NCBI GenBank assembly: GCA_009692765.1
Contig: SHYQ01000005.1
Span: 1 to 44,219 of the forward strand
Direction: 5' to 3'
Source: Dehalococcoidia bacterium
GTDB taxonomy: Bacteria > Chloroflexota > Dehalococcoidia > UBA2979
DNA length: 44,219 nt
Below, piece by piece: positions 26,319-35,366 of the stretch (the first letter of the stretch is position 1; the number at the start of each line of letters is the position of its first letter). Made by a program: the position numbers and the translations under genes. The notes under the pieces are model-generated. The model was not told the DNA's origin and made no database searches. It worked only from the letters and a program-made list of their open reading frames with translations.

Positions 26319-28064
26319 GTGTTGGCTCAAGAAGTCCTGTACCGGAAGTGGCGTCCGCGGCGCTTCAGCGACGTGGTCGGCCAGGAGCCTGTCTCCACCA
26401 CGCTGCGCCACGCGGTGGCGGCCGGCACGCCCGCGCACGCCTACCTCTTCACCGGACCGCGAGGCACGGGCAAGACCAGCACCGGGCGCATCCTCGCGAA
26501 GGCGGTGAACTGCGCGCAGCCGATCGAGGGCGAGCCGGACAACACCTGCGCCTCCTGCCTGACCTACGACGAGGGGCGCTCGCTCGACCTCATCGAGCTC
26601 GACGCGGCGTCCAACCGCGGCATCGACGAGATCCGCGACCTGCGCGAGAGCGCCGGGTACTCGCCGACGGTGGGGCGCTACAAGGTCTACCTCATCGACG
26701 AGGTGCACATGCTGACGGACGCGGCGTTCAACGCGCTGCTCAAGACGCTGGAGGAGCCGCCGCCGCACGTCATCTTTGTGCTCGCCACCACCGATCCGTA
26801 CCACATCCCGCCGACCATCCTCTCGCGCTGCCAGCGCTTCGACCTCCGGCTGATCCCGGTCGCCACGATCGTGCGCCTGCTCGAGGTGATCGGGGCGGGC
26901 GAGGGCTTCACCGTGGAGGCGGGCGGCTACGAACTGGTCGCGCGGCAGGCGACCGGCTCCGCGCGCGACGCGGTGAACCTGCTGGACCAGCTGGTGGCGT
27001 ACCACGGCGTGAACCTCAGCCTGGAGGACGTGCGCGCGGGCCTCGGCCTCGTCATCGATGACCGCGCCGCGGACCTCGCGCGCGCAGCGATCGGGCGCGA
27101 CCTGAAGGCGGGCCTGTCGCTGCTCGCCGCCGCGCGCGACGACGGTGTGGAGGTGCGCTCCTTCATCAAGAGCGTTGTCGACGTGCTGCGTTCGGTGCTG
27201 CTGCTGAAGGCGGGCGCGGGCGACCAGTTGCCGCTCTCCGACGCCCAGCGCGAGGAACTCGATGGCCTCGCCGCCTCCGCCACCGTCGCCGATATTGCCG
27301 CCGCGCTGGAGGCGCTCGGGGCGATCGATTTCGCGGGCGACGCGTACGATTCGCTCCCCGCCGAGATCGCCTTCGCGACGCTCGCGACCGGGCTGCGCGA
27401 TCGGGCCGCCGTAGGTGCGGTGGCGGCGGCACCGCCGCCTGCCGTCGCGCCAGTACCTCGGCCGCCGGTGCCGCGCTCCGGGGCGGGTGCGCCGCCGCGC
27501 GCCGCCGCGAGCACGCCGGGGGATGCGCCGCGCGGCGCTCCCCGCGAGGCCCGTGCCGCCGCACAGCCCGCCTCGGCGGCCGCGTCACGGCGCGAGGATG
27601 CGGCGCCCGCGCAGCCGTTCACGCCGCCCGACGCAGGCGACGTCTCGGACGCACTCGCGCAGGTGCGCGCGCGGTGGGAGGAGATCACGGTCGCCGCTCG
27701 GCGTATGGACAAGCGGGCGAGCGCGATGGTGGGCGCGTTGTTGAGCGAGCCATCGCGTGCCTTCCCGAAGGAGGTCACGGGCGGCGTGTTGCACCTCGGC
27801 TTCCTGTACGCGGGACAGGTAGACCTGGCCGTGAAGATCGCCGACGTGCTCACCCGCGCGATCTCCGAGGTGCTCGGGACGCCGATGCAGGTCATGGGCG
27901 TGCATTGGCCCGAACTGGCCTCCGCGGGCACCGCCCCCGCGGCGAAGCCTGCAGGGAGCGCGCCGAAGGGCAGCCACCTCGTCGAGGAAGCGCTGAAGCT
28001 TGGCGCGCAGCCCATCGACGCGATTGAGGCCATCGAGGCCATCGACGGCGGCGCACAACCGTGA
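26319..28064 (+). CDS. dnaX: DNA polymerase III subunit gamma/tau
   Basis: VLYRKWRPRRFSDVVGQEPV, FTGPRGTGKTSTGRILAKAVNC, CxxC zinc module, IDEVHMLTDAAFNALLKTLEEPP. Confidence 0.95.
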   Translation: MLAQEVLYRKWRPRRFSDVVGQEPVSTTLRHAVAAGTPAHAYLFTGPRGTGKTSTGRILAKAVNCAQPIEGEPDNTCASCLTYDEGRSLDLIELDAASNRGIDEIRDLRESAGYSPTVGRYKVYLIDEVHMLTDAAFNALLKTLEEPPPHVIFVLATTDPYHIPPTILSRCQRFDLRLIPVATIVRLLEVIGAGEGFTVEAGGYELVARQATGSARDAVNLLDQLVAYHGVNLSLEDVRAGLGLVIDDRAADLARAAIGRDLKAGLSLLAAARDDGVEVRSFIKSVVDVLRSVLLLKAGAGDQLPLSDAQREELDGLAASATVADIAAALEALGAIDFAGDAYDSLPAEIAFATLATGLRDRAAVGAVAAAPPPAVAPVPRPPVPRSGAGAPPRAAASTPGDAPRGAPREARAAAQPASAAASRREDAAPAQPFTPPDAGDVSDALAQVRARWEEITVAARRMDKRASAMVGALLSEPSRAFPKEVTGGVLHLGFLYAGQVDLAVKIADVLTRAISEVLGTPMQVMGVHWPELASAGTAPAAKPAGSAPKGSHLVEEALKLGAQPIDAIEAIEAIDGGAQP

Positions 28065-28086
28065 GCGCACGCCCGACCGTCACCGG

Positions 28087-28728
28087 ATGCACCGCGTGAA
28101 CGACGGCCACGCCCCGTTCCTTCCCGGCGCGTCGTCGCCGATCGCGCGCCTCGTGGAGGCGTTCCACCGGCTGCCCGGCATCGGTCCGAAGTCGGCGCAG
28201 CGCCTCGCCTACCACATCCTGCGCGCGCCGGAGGCGGAGGCACAGGAACTCGCCGACGCGCTCGTGGAGGTGAAGCGCAGCATCGTCTTCTGCGCGCAGT
28301 GCCAGAACCTTACCTCGCGCACGCCGTGCGACATCTGCTCGGACGGTTCGCGAGACCACCACTCGATCTGCGTGGTCGAGGAGCCGCTGGACGTCCTCGC
28401 CATCGAACGCACGGGCGGCTTCGGCGGCGTGTACCACGTGCTGCACGGCGTGATCTCGCCCGCGGACGGTGTGGGTCCCGAAGACCTCAAGATCGGCGAG
28501 TTGCTCGCGCGCCTGCGCGACGTGGAGACCGAGGTCAGCGAGATCATCGTCGCCACCAACCCGAACCTCGAGGGCGAGGCGACGGCGATGTACCTCGCGC
28601 GGCTGCTGCGGCCGCTGGGCATCCGCGTGACGCGCCTCGCGCGCGGCCTCCCGGCGGGCGCCGACCTGGAGTACGCCGACGACGTCACGCTGAGCCGCGC
28701 GCTGGAGTTTCGCCAAGAGGTACAGTGA
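28087..28728 (+). CDS. recR: Recombination mediator protein RecR
   Basis: LPGIGPKSAQRLAYHIL, CAQCQNLTSRTPCDIC, Toprim-like VVEEPLDVLAIE. Confidence 0.95.
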   Translation: MHRVNDGHAPFLPGASSPIARLVEAFHRLPGIGPKSAQRLAYHILRAPEAEAQELADALVEVKRSIVFCAQCQNLTSRTPCDICSDGSRDHHSICVVEEPLDVLAIERTGGFGGVYHVLHGVISPADGVGPEDLKIGELLARLRDVETEVSEIIVATNPNLEGEATAMYLARLLRPLGIRVTRLARGLPAGADLEYADDVTLSRALEFRQEVQ

Positions 28729-29561
28729 TGCCGGGGCGCGTCCCGCGCGTCGTGCGCACGCCGGCGATCGTGCTGCGCCACCGGCGGCTGGGCGAGGCGG
28801 ATCGCATCGTCACGCTGCTCACCCCGGGGCGCGGCAAGATCGACGTGATCGCGAAGGGTGTGCTGCGCGCCCGGAGCCGCATGGCGGGGCACCTGGAGCC
28901 GCTGACCCTCGTCGAGGTGGTGCTGGCGCACGGCCGCAGCATGGACGTGGTGACGCAGGCGCAGACGATCGACGCCTTTCCTGCGGCGCATGACGATCTC
29001 GATCGCCTCAGCGCCGCGATGTACCTCCTCGAACTCGCCGATCGCATCACCGTCGAGCACGCCGACGCCGAGGGACTCCACGATCTGCTGCACGTCGCGC
29101 TCGTGCGGCTCGCGCGGGGGGACGGGCAGCAGGTGGTGACGCGCACCTTCGAGCTCGCGCTGCTGGACGCGACGGGGTTCCGCCCCGAGCTGACCGCGTG
29201 CCTGCGCTGCTCGATGCCGGTGGCGGCGGAGGCGGCCTGGTGGGCGCCCGCGGAGGGCGGTGTGATGTGCGCGTCCTGCGCGCGCGCGCACCAGGACGCG
29301 CAGCCCATCGACGCGACGGCGCTCCGCGTGCTGCGGGCGTTCCAGACGCAGACCTACGAGGAGGCTGGGCGCATCCGCCTCACGGACGAACTCGCCGCGC
29401 GCATGGAGCAGGCGATGCACGCGCTGATGCGCGCGGTGGTGGAGCGCGACCTGAAGAGCGCGCAGTTCGTCAGCGCCGCACGCCGCGCCCGTGTCGCCGG
29501 CGAGGGCATCGAGGCTGCGATTGATGCGGCTCGCGACACGGCTGGCGACGACGAGGAGTAG
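28728..29561 (+). CDS. recO: DNA repair protein RecO
   Basis: TPAIVLRHRRLGEADRIVTLLTPGRGKIDVIAKGV, C-terminal C..C/C..C cluster; ATGA overlap with recR. Confidence 0.93.
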   Translation: MPGRVPRVVRTPAIVLRHRRLGEADRIVTLLTPGRGKIDVIAKGVLRARSRMAGHLEPLTLVEVVLAHGRSMDVVTQAQTIDAFPAAHDDLDRLSAAMYLLELADRITVEHADAEGLHDLLHVALVRLARGDGQQVVTRTFELALLDATGFRPELTACLRCSMPVAAEAAWWAPAEGGVMCASCARAHQDAQPIDATALRVLRAFQTQTYEEAGRIRLTDELAARMEQAMHALMRAVVERDLKSAQFVSAARRARVAGEGIEAAIDAARDTAGDDEE

Positions 29562-29589
29562 CCTGCGCAGGCAGGCGAGGAGGCGAGCG

Positions 29590-30054
29590 ATGGCGGAGAC
29601 GCGAGCGCAACCGGTGCGCGTACCGGACGGGGAGCGGTTCGCCGGGGCCGTGGCCTACGTGCTGGGCGCGATCCCGGTACTGCTCAACCTCGATCCCTAC
29701 ATCAACCTCATCGGCACGCTCTTCCCGAGGCAGGTCGCCGATACGGTGACCGTGGTCGTGCTGGTGGCGATCGTGGTGCTGTGGTTCGCCGCACAGCGGC
29801 GCGAACGCGGATTCGTCCGCGCGCACGTGGTGCAGATGTGCATCATCGTCTTCGCGACCGGCATCGTCGGACGGGTCGCCCCGCGCGAGGATGTGCTGGG
29901 GACGGGGCTGATCCCGACGCTGGTGGGCGTCGTCGCGTTGCTCGGGATGCTGTGGCTCGCGGGCATGGCGTGGGCGGGCCTGCCGCCGTCGCTGCCGTGG
30001 ATCGGCAACCGCTCGTGCCGCTGGGGACGCTACGAGCGGCGCGAGAACACGTAG
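29590..30054 (+). CDS. Hypothetical multi-TM protein
   Basis: MAETRAQPVRVPDGERFAGAVAYVLGAIPVLLNLDPYINLIG... about four hydrophobic segments. Confidence 0.65.
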   Translation: MAETRAQPVRVPDGERFAGAVAYVLGAIPVLLNLDPYINLIGTLFPRQVADTVTVVVLVAIVVLWFAAQRRERGFVRAHVVQMCIIVFATGIVGRVAPREDVLGTGLIPTLVGVVALLGMLWLAGMAWAGLPPSLPWIGNRSCRWGRYERRENT

Positions 30055-31031
30055 TCGAGGATGCCGTCCAGCGTCTCGCGCACCTCGCCTGCGGGCAGCG
30101 TGCGCAGCGCGGAGCGCGCTTCCTCGCCGAAGCGCAGCGCGGTCTGCATCGATTCGTCGAGGAGATCGGACTCCACGATCTCGCGGATCGCGCGATCGAT
30201 GTTCGCCTTGCGGCGCACACCCTCGAAGGCGCGCTTCACGGGGTTGTCGTCCGGCTTCCGCTGCATGTAGAGGATCGCGGGCAGCGTCAGCGTGCCGCCC
30301 GCGAGGTCGGAGCCGACGGGCTTGCCCATCACCGCCGGGTCGCCGGTGAAGTCCAGGATGTCGTCTACGATCTGGAACGCGATGCCGAGGTGCAGGCCGT
30401 ACGCCCGCATCGCCTCCACCTGATCCGCGGGCGCGCCCGCGACCATCGCGCCACCCTCGGCGGCGGTGCTGAAGAGCGAGGCGGTCTTGCCGGTGATCCG
30501 GTCCAGGTAGCGCTGCACGTCCTCGGAGTACTCGAAGACGGTCATGTCCTGCCTGAGTTCGCCCTTCGCCATCATCATCAGCGTGCGGGCGAACGCGCGG
30601 ACCACCTGCGTGTTGTCGGTCTGTGCGATGAAATCCGCGGCGTGCGCGAACATGTAGTCGCCGAGCATCACGGACGCCGCGTTCCCGAACAGCGCGTTCG
30701 GCGTCGGCTCGCCGCGACGCTCCTGCGCCGCGTCGATCACGTCGTCGTGCACCAGCGTCGCGGTGTGCAGCAGCTCGACGCTCGCCGCGAGCGGGACGAG
30801 CCGGTCGAGGTCGTAGGCGCCGAGCCGCCCGCCGAGGAGCGCGATCGCCGGGCGCATCATCTTGCCGGTCCCGGCGAGCGCGTTCTCCAGCATCCGCTGG
30901 AGGAACGGGAACTCGACGTTCGAGGCGATCGATTGGAGCGCCTCGGAAATACGCGGCAGGTCGCCGGCGACGGGGCCGTACAGGGATCCGGCGGCGGTGC
31001 TGCTGGTGCCAGTGCGGGGCGTCGTCGTCAT
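30030..31031 (-). CDS. Trans-isoprenyl diphosphate synthase (polyprenyl synthetase)
   Basis: GKMMRPAIALLGG, LLHTATLVHDDVID, GIAFQIVDDILDFTGD. Confidence 0.95.
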   Translation of the reverse strand: MTTTPRTGTSSTAAGSLYGPVAGDLPRISEALQSIASNVEFPFLQRMLENALAGTGKMMRPAIALLGGRLGAYDLDRLVPLAASVELLHTATLVHDDVIDAAQERRGEPTPNALFGNAASVMLGDYMFAHAADFIAQTDNTQVVRAFARTLMMMAKGELRQDMTVFEYSEDVQRYLDRITGKTASLFSTAAEGGAMVAGAPADQVEAMRAYGLHLGIAFQIVDDILDFTGDPAVMGKPVGSDLAGGTLTLPAILYMQRKPDDNPVKRAFEGVRRKANIDRAIREIVESDLLDESMQTALRFGEEARSALRTLPAGEVRETLDGILDYVFSRRS

Positions 31032-31054
31032 GGGCGCTCTCGTGGTCAGCCGGT

Positions 31055-31882
31055 TCAACCGAGGTCGAAGAGGCGCGCCGCATTCTCTGCCGTCGTGCGC
31101 ACGACCTCCTCCGGCGAGCAGCCTCGGAGGCCAGCGACGAAACGCGCCGTTTCCACCACGTATGCCGGCTCGTTCCGCCGGCCGCGATGGGGGGCGGGAG
31201 TCAGGTACGGGGAGTCGGTTTCGATCAGCATACGCGCGAGGGGCACAGCGCGCGCGACCTCCTGCCCGCGTAGATTGTTCGGGAACGTGACCGTCCCCGG
31301 CACCGAGATCAAGAAGCCGATTGCTACGTAATGCGCCGCCAGCGTGGCGTCCCCGGCGTAGCAGTGCATCATCCCCACCTCGCGCCCGACGCCGAGGTAC
31401 GGACCGACGTGGCGTGACCATTCGTCGAGGATCGCGAAGCAGGCGTCGTCTGCGTCGCGCGCGTGGACGACGACCGGCAGGCGGTGCTGCCGCGCGAGGT
31501 CGAGCTGCCAGCGGAAGGCCGCCGCCTGCTGCTCCGCGGACGGGCCCGGTCGCGAGAAGTCGAGGCCGATCTCACCGATGGCGATGGCCCCGGCTTGGGC
31601 CGCGCGCGCGATGCCGTCGCGTTCCTCGGCGAGCCGGCCGGCGTGTTCCGGGTGCAGCCCGACGGCGGCGTGGACGCGCGCGTCCCGCGCGGCGAGCGCG
31701 CGGCACTGCTCGCTGGAGGCGGTGTCCACGCCCACCTCGACGACGCCGCCGAGCCCAGCTGCCCAGGCGCGCGCCATCACGGCGTCGTAGTCCGCGTCGA
31801 ACTCGGGCGTCGACCACGTGTGCGTGTGCGCATCGAAGGCGCCGGGCAGCGGCGCCGGATCGCGGTCGATGCGCTGTCTCAT
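31055..31882 (-). CDS. tatD: TatD-family DNase/metal-dependent hydrolase
   Basis: FDAHTHTWS, GLHPEHA, IGEIGLDFSR, HARDADD, IETDSPYLTPAPHRGRRNEP. Confidence 0.93.
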   Translation of the reverse strand: MRQRIDRDPAPLPGAFDAHTHTWSTPEFDADYDAVMARAWAAGLGGVVEVGVDTASSEQCRALAARDARVHAAVGLHPEHAGRLAEERDGIARAAQAGAIAIGEIGLDFSRPGPSAEQQAAAFRWQLDLARQHRLPVVVHARDADDACFAILDEWSRHVGPYLGVGREVGMMHCYAGDATLAAHYVAIGFLISVPGTVTFPNNLRGQEVARAVPLARMLIETDSPYLTPAPHRGRRNEPAYVVETARFVAGLRGCSPEEVVRTTAENAARLFDLG

Positions 31883-31940
31883 CGGCGGCTCCACAATATG
31901 GGGTTGCCTCGGCGCGGATGTGCCCTCACCCTCCGCCCTC

Positions 31941-32050
31941 GCCCACGAAGTGGGAGCGGGCGGCCACGCCGCCAACGCGGGGGCCGTTGGGGGTGCAACC
32001 CCCAACCATTCATCCCCCCTTCCCGTCGCGGGAAGGGGGCAGGGGGGATG
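31941..32050. repeat. Multi-hairpin intergenic element between metG and tatD
   Basis: Consecutive inverted repeats: cccac/gtggg 31942-31954, ggcggc/gccgcc 31959-31973, gttggggg/cccccaac 31986-32006, cccccttcccg/cgggaaggggg 32015-32039, outer catcccccc/ggggggatg 32011-32050. Confidence 0.6.
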
Positions 32051-32103
32051 GGTCCGCCTGACGTTCACGCCGCGCTGGCTGGTCGAGATGTGCACGGCCA
32101 CGC

Positions 32104-33810
32104 TCACTGCGCGAGCCGTGCCTCTTCCTCGGCGACCACGGAGTCGTCGAGCTTCTTGAAGAGCGGCGCGGGGGTGGGGAGGGCCGCGCCGGCCAGCACC
32201 GGCGTGCGCCGCCATCCCCCGGCTGCCACGTCGCCCTCGTGGCCGAGCAGCGCCCACGCCCGCTGGCAGGAGAACGGCAGCACCGGGTGGAGCAGCGTCA
32301 CGAGGCCGCTGATCGTGTTGAGCGCCACGTACAGCGTCTCCGCGGCGTGATCGCGGTCGGTCTTCACCGCGCTCCACGGTGCGCGGGCATCGAGGTACTG
32401 GTTGGCCGCCTGCGCCACCTCCATCGCCGCCGTCAGGCCGCGGCGCAACTGCACCCGCTCGAAGTCCGCGCCGACCGCCTCGAACGCCTCGTCGCAGCGT
32501 TCGAGCAGCGCGAGCGACTCGGGCGCGAGCGCGGCGGGCGGCGTGGGGACGCTGGCCTCGAAGTTGCGGTAAGTGATCGTCAGTACGCGGTTCACCAGGT
32601 TGCCCCAGCGCGCCACCAGCTCGTCGTTGTTGCGGCGCACGAACTCTGTCCACGTGAAGTCGGAGTCGCTGGTCTCGGGGGCGTTGGCCGTCAGCATGTA
32701 GCGCAGCGCGTCCGGGTCGTAGCGCTCCAGGTACTCGGGCAGCCAGATCACGCCGCCGCGGCTCTTCGACGCCTTCGTCCCGCCCATTGTCAGGTACTGG
32801 TTCGCGGGCACGTCGTACGGCAGGTTCAGGTCGCCGTGGCCGAGGATCATCGCGGGCCAGATCACCGTGTGGAACGGGATGTTGTCCTTGCCGATGAAGT
32901 GGAACGTGCGTGAAGTGTCGGCGGTCCACCAGTCGCGCCACGCCTCCGGGTCGCCGGTGGGGTTGGCCGGGCTCGCCGCCCATTCGATGGTGGCAGACAG
33001 GTAGCCGATCACCGCTTCGAACCAGACGTAGATGCGCTTGTCCTCGTACCCCTCGAGCGGGATCGGGACGCCCCACGTCAGGTCGCGAGTGATCGCGCGA
33101 TCCTTCAGCCCCTCGCGCAGCATGCCGAGCGTGAAGTTGCGGACGTTGGTGCGCCAGTGCTCCTTGCCGGCGACCCACTCTTGCAGGCGCTCCGTGAATG
33201 CGGACAGCCGCAGGAAGAAGTGCGACGAGGCGCGCCGCTCCGGCGTCGCGTCAGAGAGCTTCGAGCGCGGGTTGATGAGGTCCAGCGCGTCGAGGGTGGA
33301 GCCGCAGGTCTCGCACTGGTCGCCACGCGCGCCGTCCGCGCCGCACACGGGGCAGGTACCCTCGACATAACGGTCGGGGAGAAAGCGGCCCGCGACAGGG
33401 TCGAACAGCAGTTCCTGTTCCGCCTCGTACAGGTAGCCCGCTTCCAGCAGTCGGGTGAAGAAGTGCTGCGCGACTTCGATGTGGTTCGGCGTGTCCGTCG
33501 AGGTGAACAGGTCGAAGGAGATGCCGAACCCCGCCCATGTCTCGAGGAAGGACTGGTGGTAGCGCTGGAAGACCGCCTCGGGCGTGGTGCCTTCCTGCTC
33601 CGCGCGGACGGTCACCGGAGTGCCGTGCGAGTCGGAGCCGGAGACCATCAGCACGCGGCTCCCGCGCATCCGCTGGTAACGGGCGAAGATGTCCGCGGGG
33701 AGGTACGCCCCCGCCAGGTGGCCCGCGTGGAGGTGATTGTTGGCGTACGGCCACGCCACCGCGACGAGGATGGTCCCGGGCGCTCGAACGGAGGTTGTCG
33801 CGTTGGTCAT
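32104..33810 (-). CDS. metG: Methionyl-tRNA synthetase
   Basis: VAWPYANNHLHAGHLAGAYLPADIFARY, CPVCGADGARGDQCETCG, KASKSRG; start MTNATTSV at 33810. Confidence 0.96.
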   Translation of the reverse strand: MTNATTSVRAPGTILVAVAWPYANNHLHAGHLAGAYLPADIFARYQRMRGSRVLMVSGSDSHGTPVTVRAEQEGTTPEAVFQRYHQSFLETWAGFGISFDLFTSTDTPNHIEVAQHFFTRLLEAGYLYEAEQELLFDPVAGRFLPDRYVEGTCPVCGADGARGDQCETCGSTLDALDLINPRSKLSDATPERRASSHFFLRLSAFTERLQEWVAGKEHWRTNVRNFTLGMLREGLKDRAITRDLTWGVPIPLEGYEDKRIYVWFEAVIGYLSATIEWAASPANPTGDPEAWRDWWTADTSRTFHFIGKDNIPFHTVIWPAMILGHGDLNLPYDVPANQYLTMGGTKASKSRGGVIWLPEYLERYDPDALRYMLTANAPETSDSDFTWTEFVRRNNDELVARWGNLVNRVLTITYRNFEASVPTPPAALAPESLALLERCDEAFEAVGADFERVQLRRGLTAAMEVAQAANQYLDARAPWSAVKTDRDHAAETLYVALNTISGLVTLLHPVLPFSCQRAWALLGHEGDVAAGGWRRTPVLAGAALPTPAPLFKKLDDSVVAEEEARLAQ

Positions 33811-33921
33811 GGAACCGAAATCGTAGCATGGGCGCTCATATCGTCGACCTGCTCGCGGGTGGCTCACGGGCGCGTGTCGTGCAGCGGCGGATGCTGCTGA
33901 CCGGCGCTGCACGATTCGTCG

Positions 33922-35031
33922 ATGGCTATGTCGTTGGATAGATGGAGTATCCGCCGCCGCGTCGTCGCGATGGCCCTGGTCGTCGTGGCGCTCGGCACGC
34001 TGGCCTCCGCGCCGCATATCTCCGCGACTCTCCGCGCGGCGGCGCTGCTGGGCGATGTGGTATTCCGCGCGCCGGTACGCCCGCTGGCGTACCTGACCCC
34101 CGCGCCTACCACGGGGACGCTTCAGTGGGGGGAGGGCGGTGCCGGCGCGCTCACGCTTCCCGGCGGCACAGGCCCGCACGCCGGCCTCGTGCTCATGCTG
34201 GGCGCCGAGCCCGCCGAGCCGAGCGACCCGCGCGTCCAGCGGCTGACGGACGGACTCGCGCGCTCGGGGCTGGCCACGCTGCTCGTGCGCTCGCCGCGGC
34301 TCATCGATGGCGCGCTGACGCCCGACGAGGCGACGCTGCTGGTGGACGCCTTCCGGGCGCTGCGCGGCCATCCGCGCATCCGCGCCGACCGCGTGGCCTT
34401 CGTCGGCCTCTCGGTCGGCGGGTCGATCGCGATGATCGCCGCGGCCGATCCGGCGATCGCGGAACACGTCTGGTTCGTGCTGGCGATCGGCCCTCACTAC
34501 GATGGGCGCACACTCGTCGCCAGCATCGCCGGGCGCGCGTACCGCGATGCCGGCGCGACCGTCCCGTGGAGCCCCGATGCCACCGCCACCGGGATCATGA
34601 CGCGGACACTGCTGGCCGCGCTGCCGGGGGCGGATCGTGACGCGATCGCCGCCGGCACGCCGCCCACGAGCACCGACGGCGCGGTCGTGCGCGATCTGCT
34701 GCGCGCCCGGGATCTCGACGAGGCCGAGCGGCTGGTCGCGCGGCTCGGTCCGCCGATGCAGGCGGCGCTCGATGCGGTCAGCCCGCGCTCCCACCTCGCC
34801 GCGCTGCGGGCCCCGCTGTACCTGCTGCACGATCGGAGCGATGCATTCATCCCGTGGCCCGAGTCCGAGGCGATCGCGGCGGTGGCGCTCCCCGCCGTCT
34901 ACGAACGACTCGACCTGTTCGAGCACGTCGACCCCCGCCCGGGCAGCGCGACCATCCTGTTGCGAGACGGCTGGCGGCTGCTGCGGCTCTTCGCGCGCAT
35001 ACTCGCGAGCGCTGCGGAACCGCCTCAATGA
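33922..35031 (+). CDS. Membrane-anchored alpha/beta-hydrolase-like protein
   Basis: N-terminal hydrophobic segment; nucleophile-elbow GLSVGGS; late LYLLHDRSDAFIPWPES. Confidence 0.75.
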   Translation: MAMSLDRWSIRRRVVAMALVVVALGTLASAPHISATLRAAALLGDVVFRAPVRPLAYLTPAPTTGTLQWGEGGAGALTLPGGTGPHAGLVLMLGAEPAEPSDPRVQRLTDGLARSGLATLLVRSPRLIDGALTPDEATLLVDAFRALRGHPRIRADRVAFVGLSVGGSIAMIAAADPAIAEHVWFVLAIGPHYDGRTLVASIAGRAYRDAGATVPWSPDATATGIMTRTLLAALPGADRDAIAAGTPPTSTDGAVVRDLLRARDLDEAERLVARLGPPMQAALDAVSPRSHLAALRAPLYLLHDRSDAFIPWPESEAIAAVALPAVYERLDLFEHVDPRPGSATILLRDGWRLLRLFARILASAAEPPQ

Positions 35032-35177
35032 CCGCCGGGCGAAGGTGGGGCACGGGCGGGATGCCCTGGGCCGGCGGCGGCAGTAGCGAGACGCCTCTCT
35101 TGCCGGTGGGCGCCGCGGCCGAGGGCGTTGCGGGTCACTCCCGACGGCGAAGTGCTCATCCGACTGAGCGGTACGGA

Positions 35178-35206
35178 TTGACCCACCTCTGGTCGAGCGA
35201 TAACCT
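35178..35206 (+). promoter_or_regulatory. Sigma70-like promoter: TTGACC - 17 bp - TAACCT
   Basis: Exact 17-bp spacer between 35178-35183 and 35201-35206, upstream of the GuaB3-like gene. Confidence 0.65.
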
Positions 35207-35315
35207 GAACCGCACTCTCCTGACAGCACATGACGGTGAGACGCCAATGCAGGGCCGTGTTCCATTCAGGCACCACTCGACGGGATTCCGCGGGTAGGTG
35301 TGCGCCCAATCCAAC

Positions 35316-35338
35316 AACCCCCTCCGCGCGAGGGGGTT
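35316..35338 (+). terminator. Terminator-like hairpin in the leader of the GuaB3-like gene
   Basis: aaccccct-ccgcgcg-agggggtt perfect 8-bp stem, short T tract, about 28 nt before the GTG start. Confidence 0.55.
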
Positions 35339-35366
35339 TGCGTAATGCGCGTAGTGGGGGTGTGAC

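Noticed and set aside
28018-28050. Short tandem repeat gattgaggccatcgaggccatcga at the dnaX 3' end
   Set aside because: Encodes AIEAIEAID at the protein C-terminus; too short to be more than local slippage
32830-33800. Plus-strand ORFs opposite metG
   Set aside because: Shadow ORFs with no recognised domains
32104-35265. 1053-aa minus-strand ORF as a single giant protein
   Set aside because: Only the part from 33810 down is MetG; the upstream extension is antisense to the hydrolase gene and low complexity
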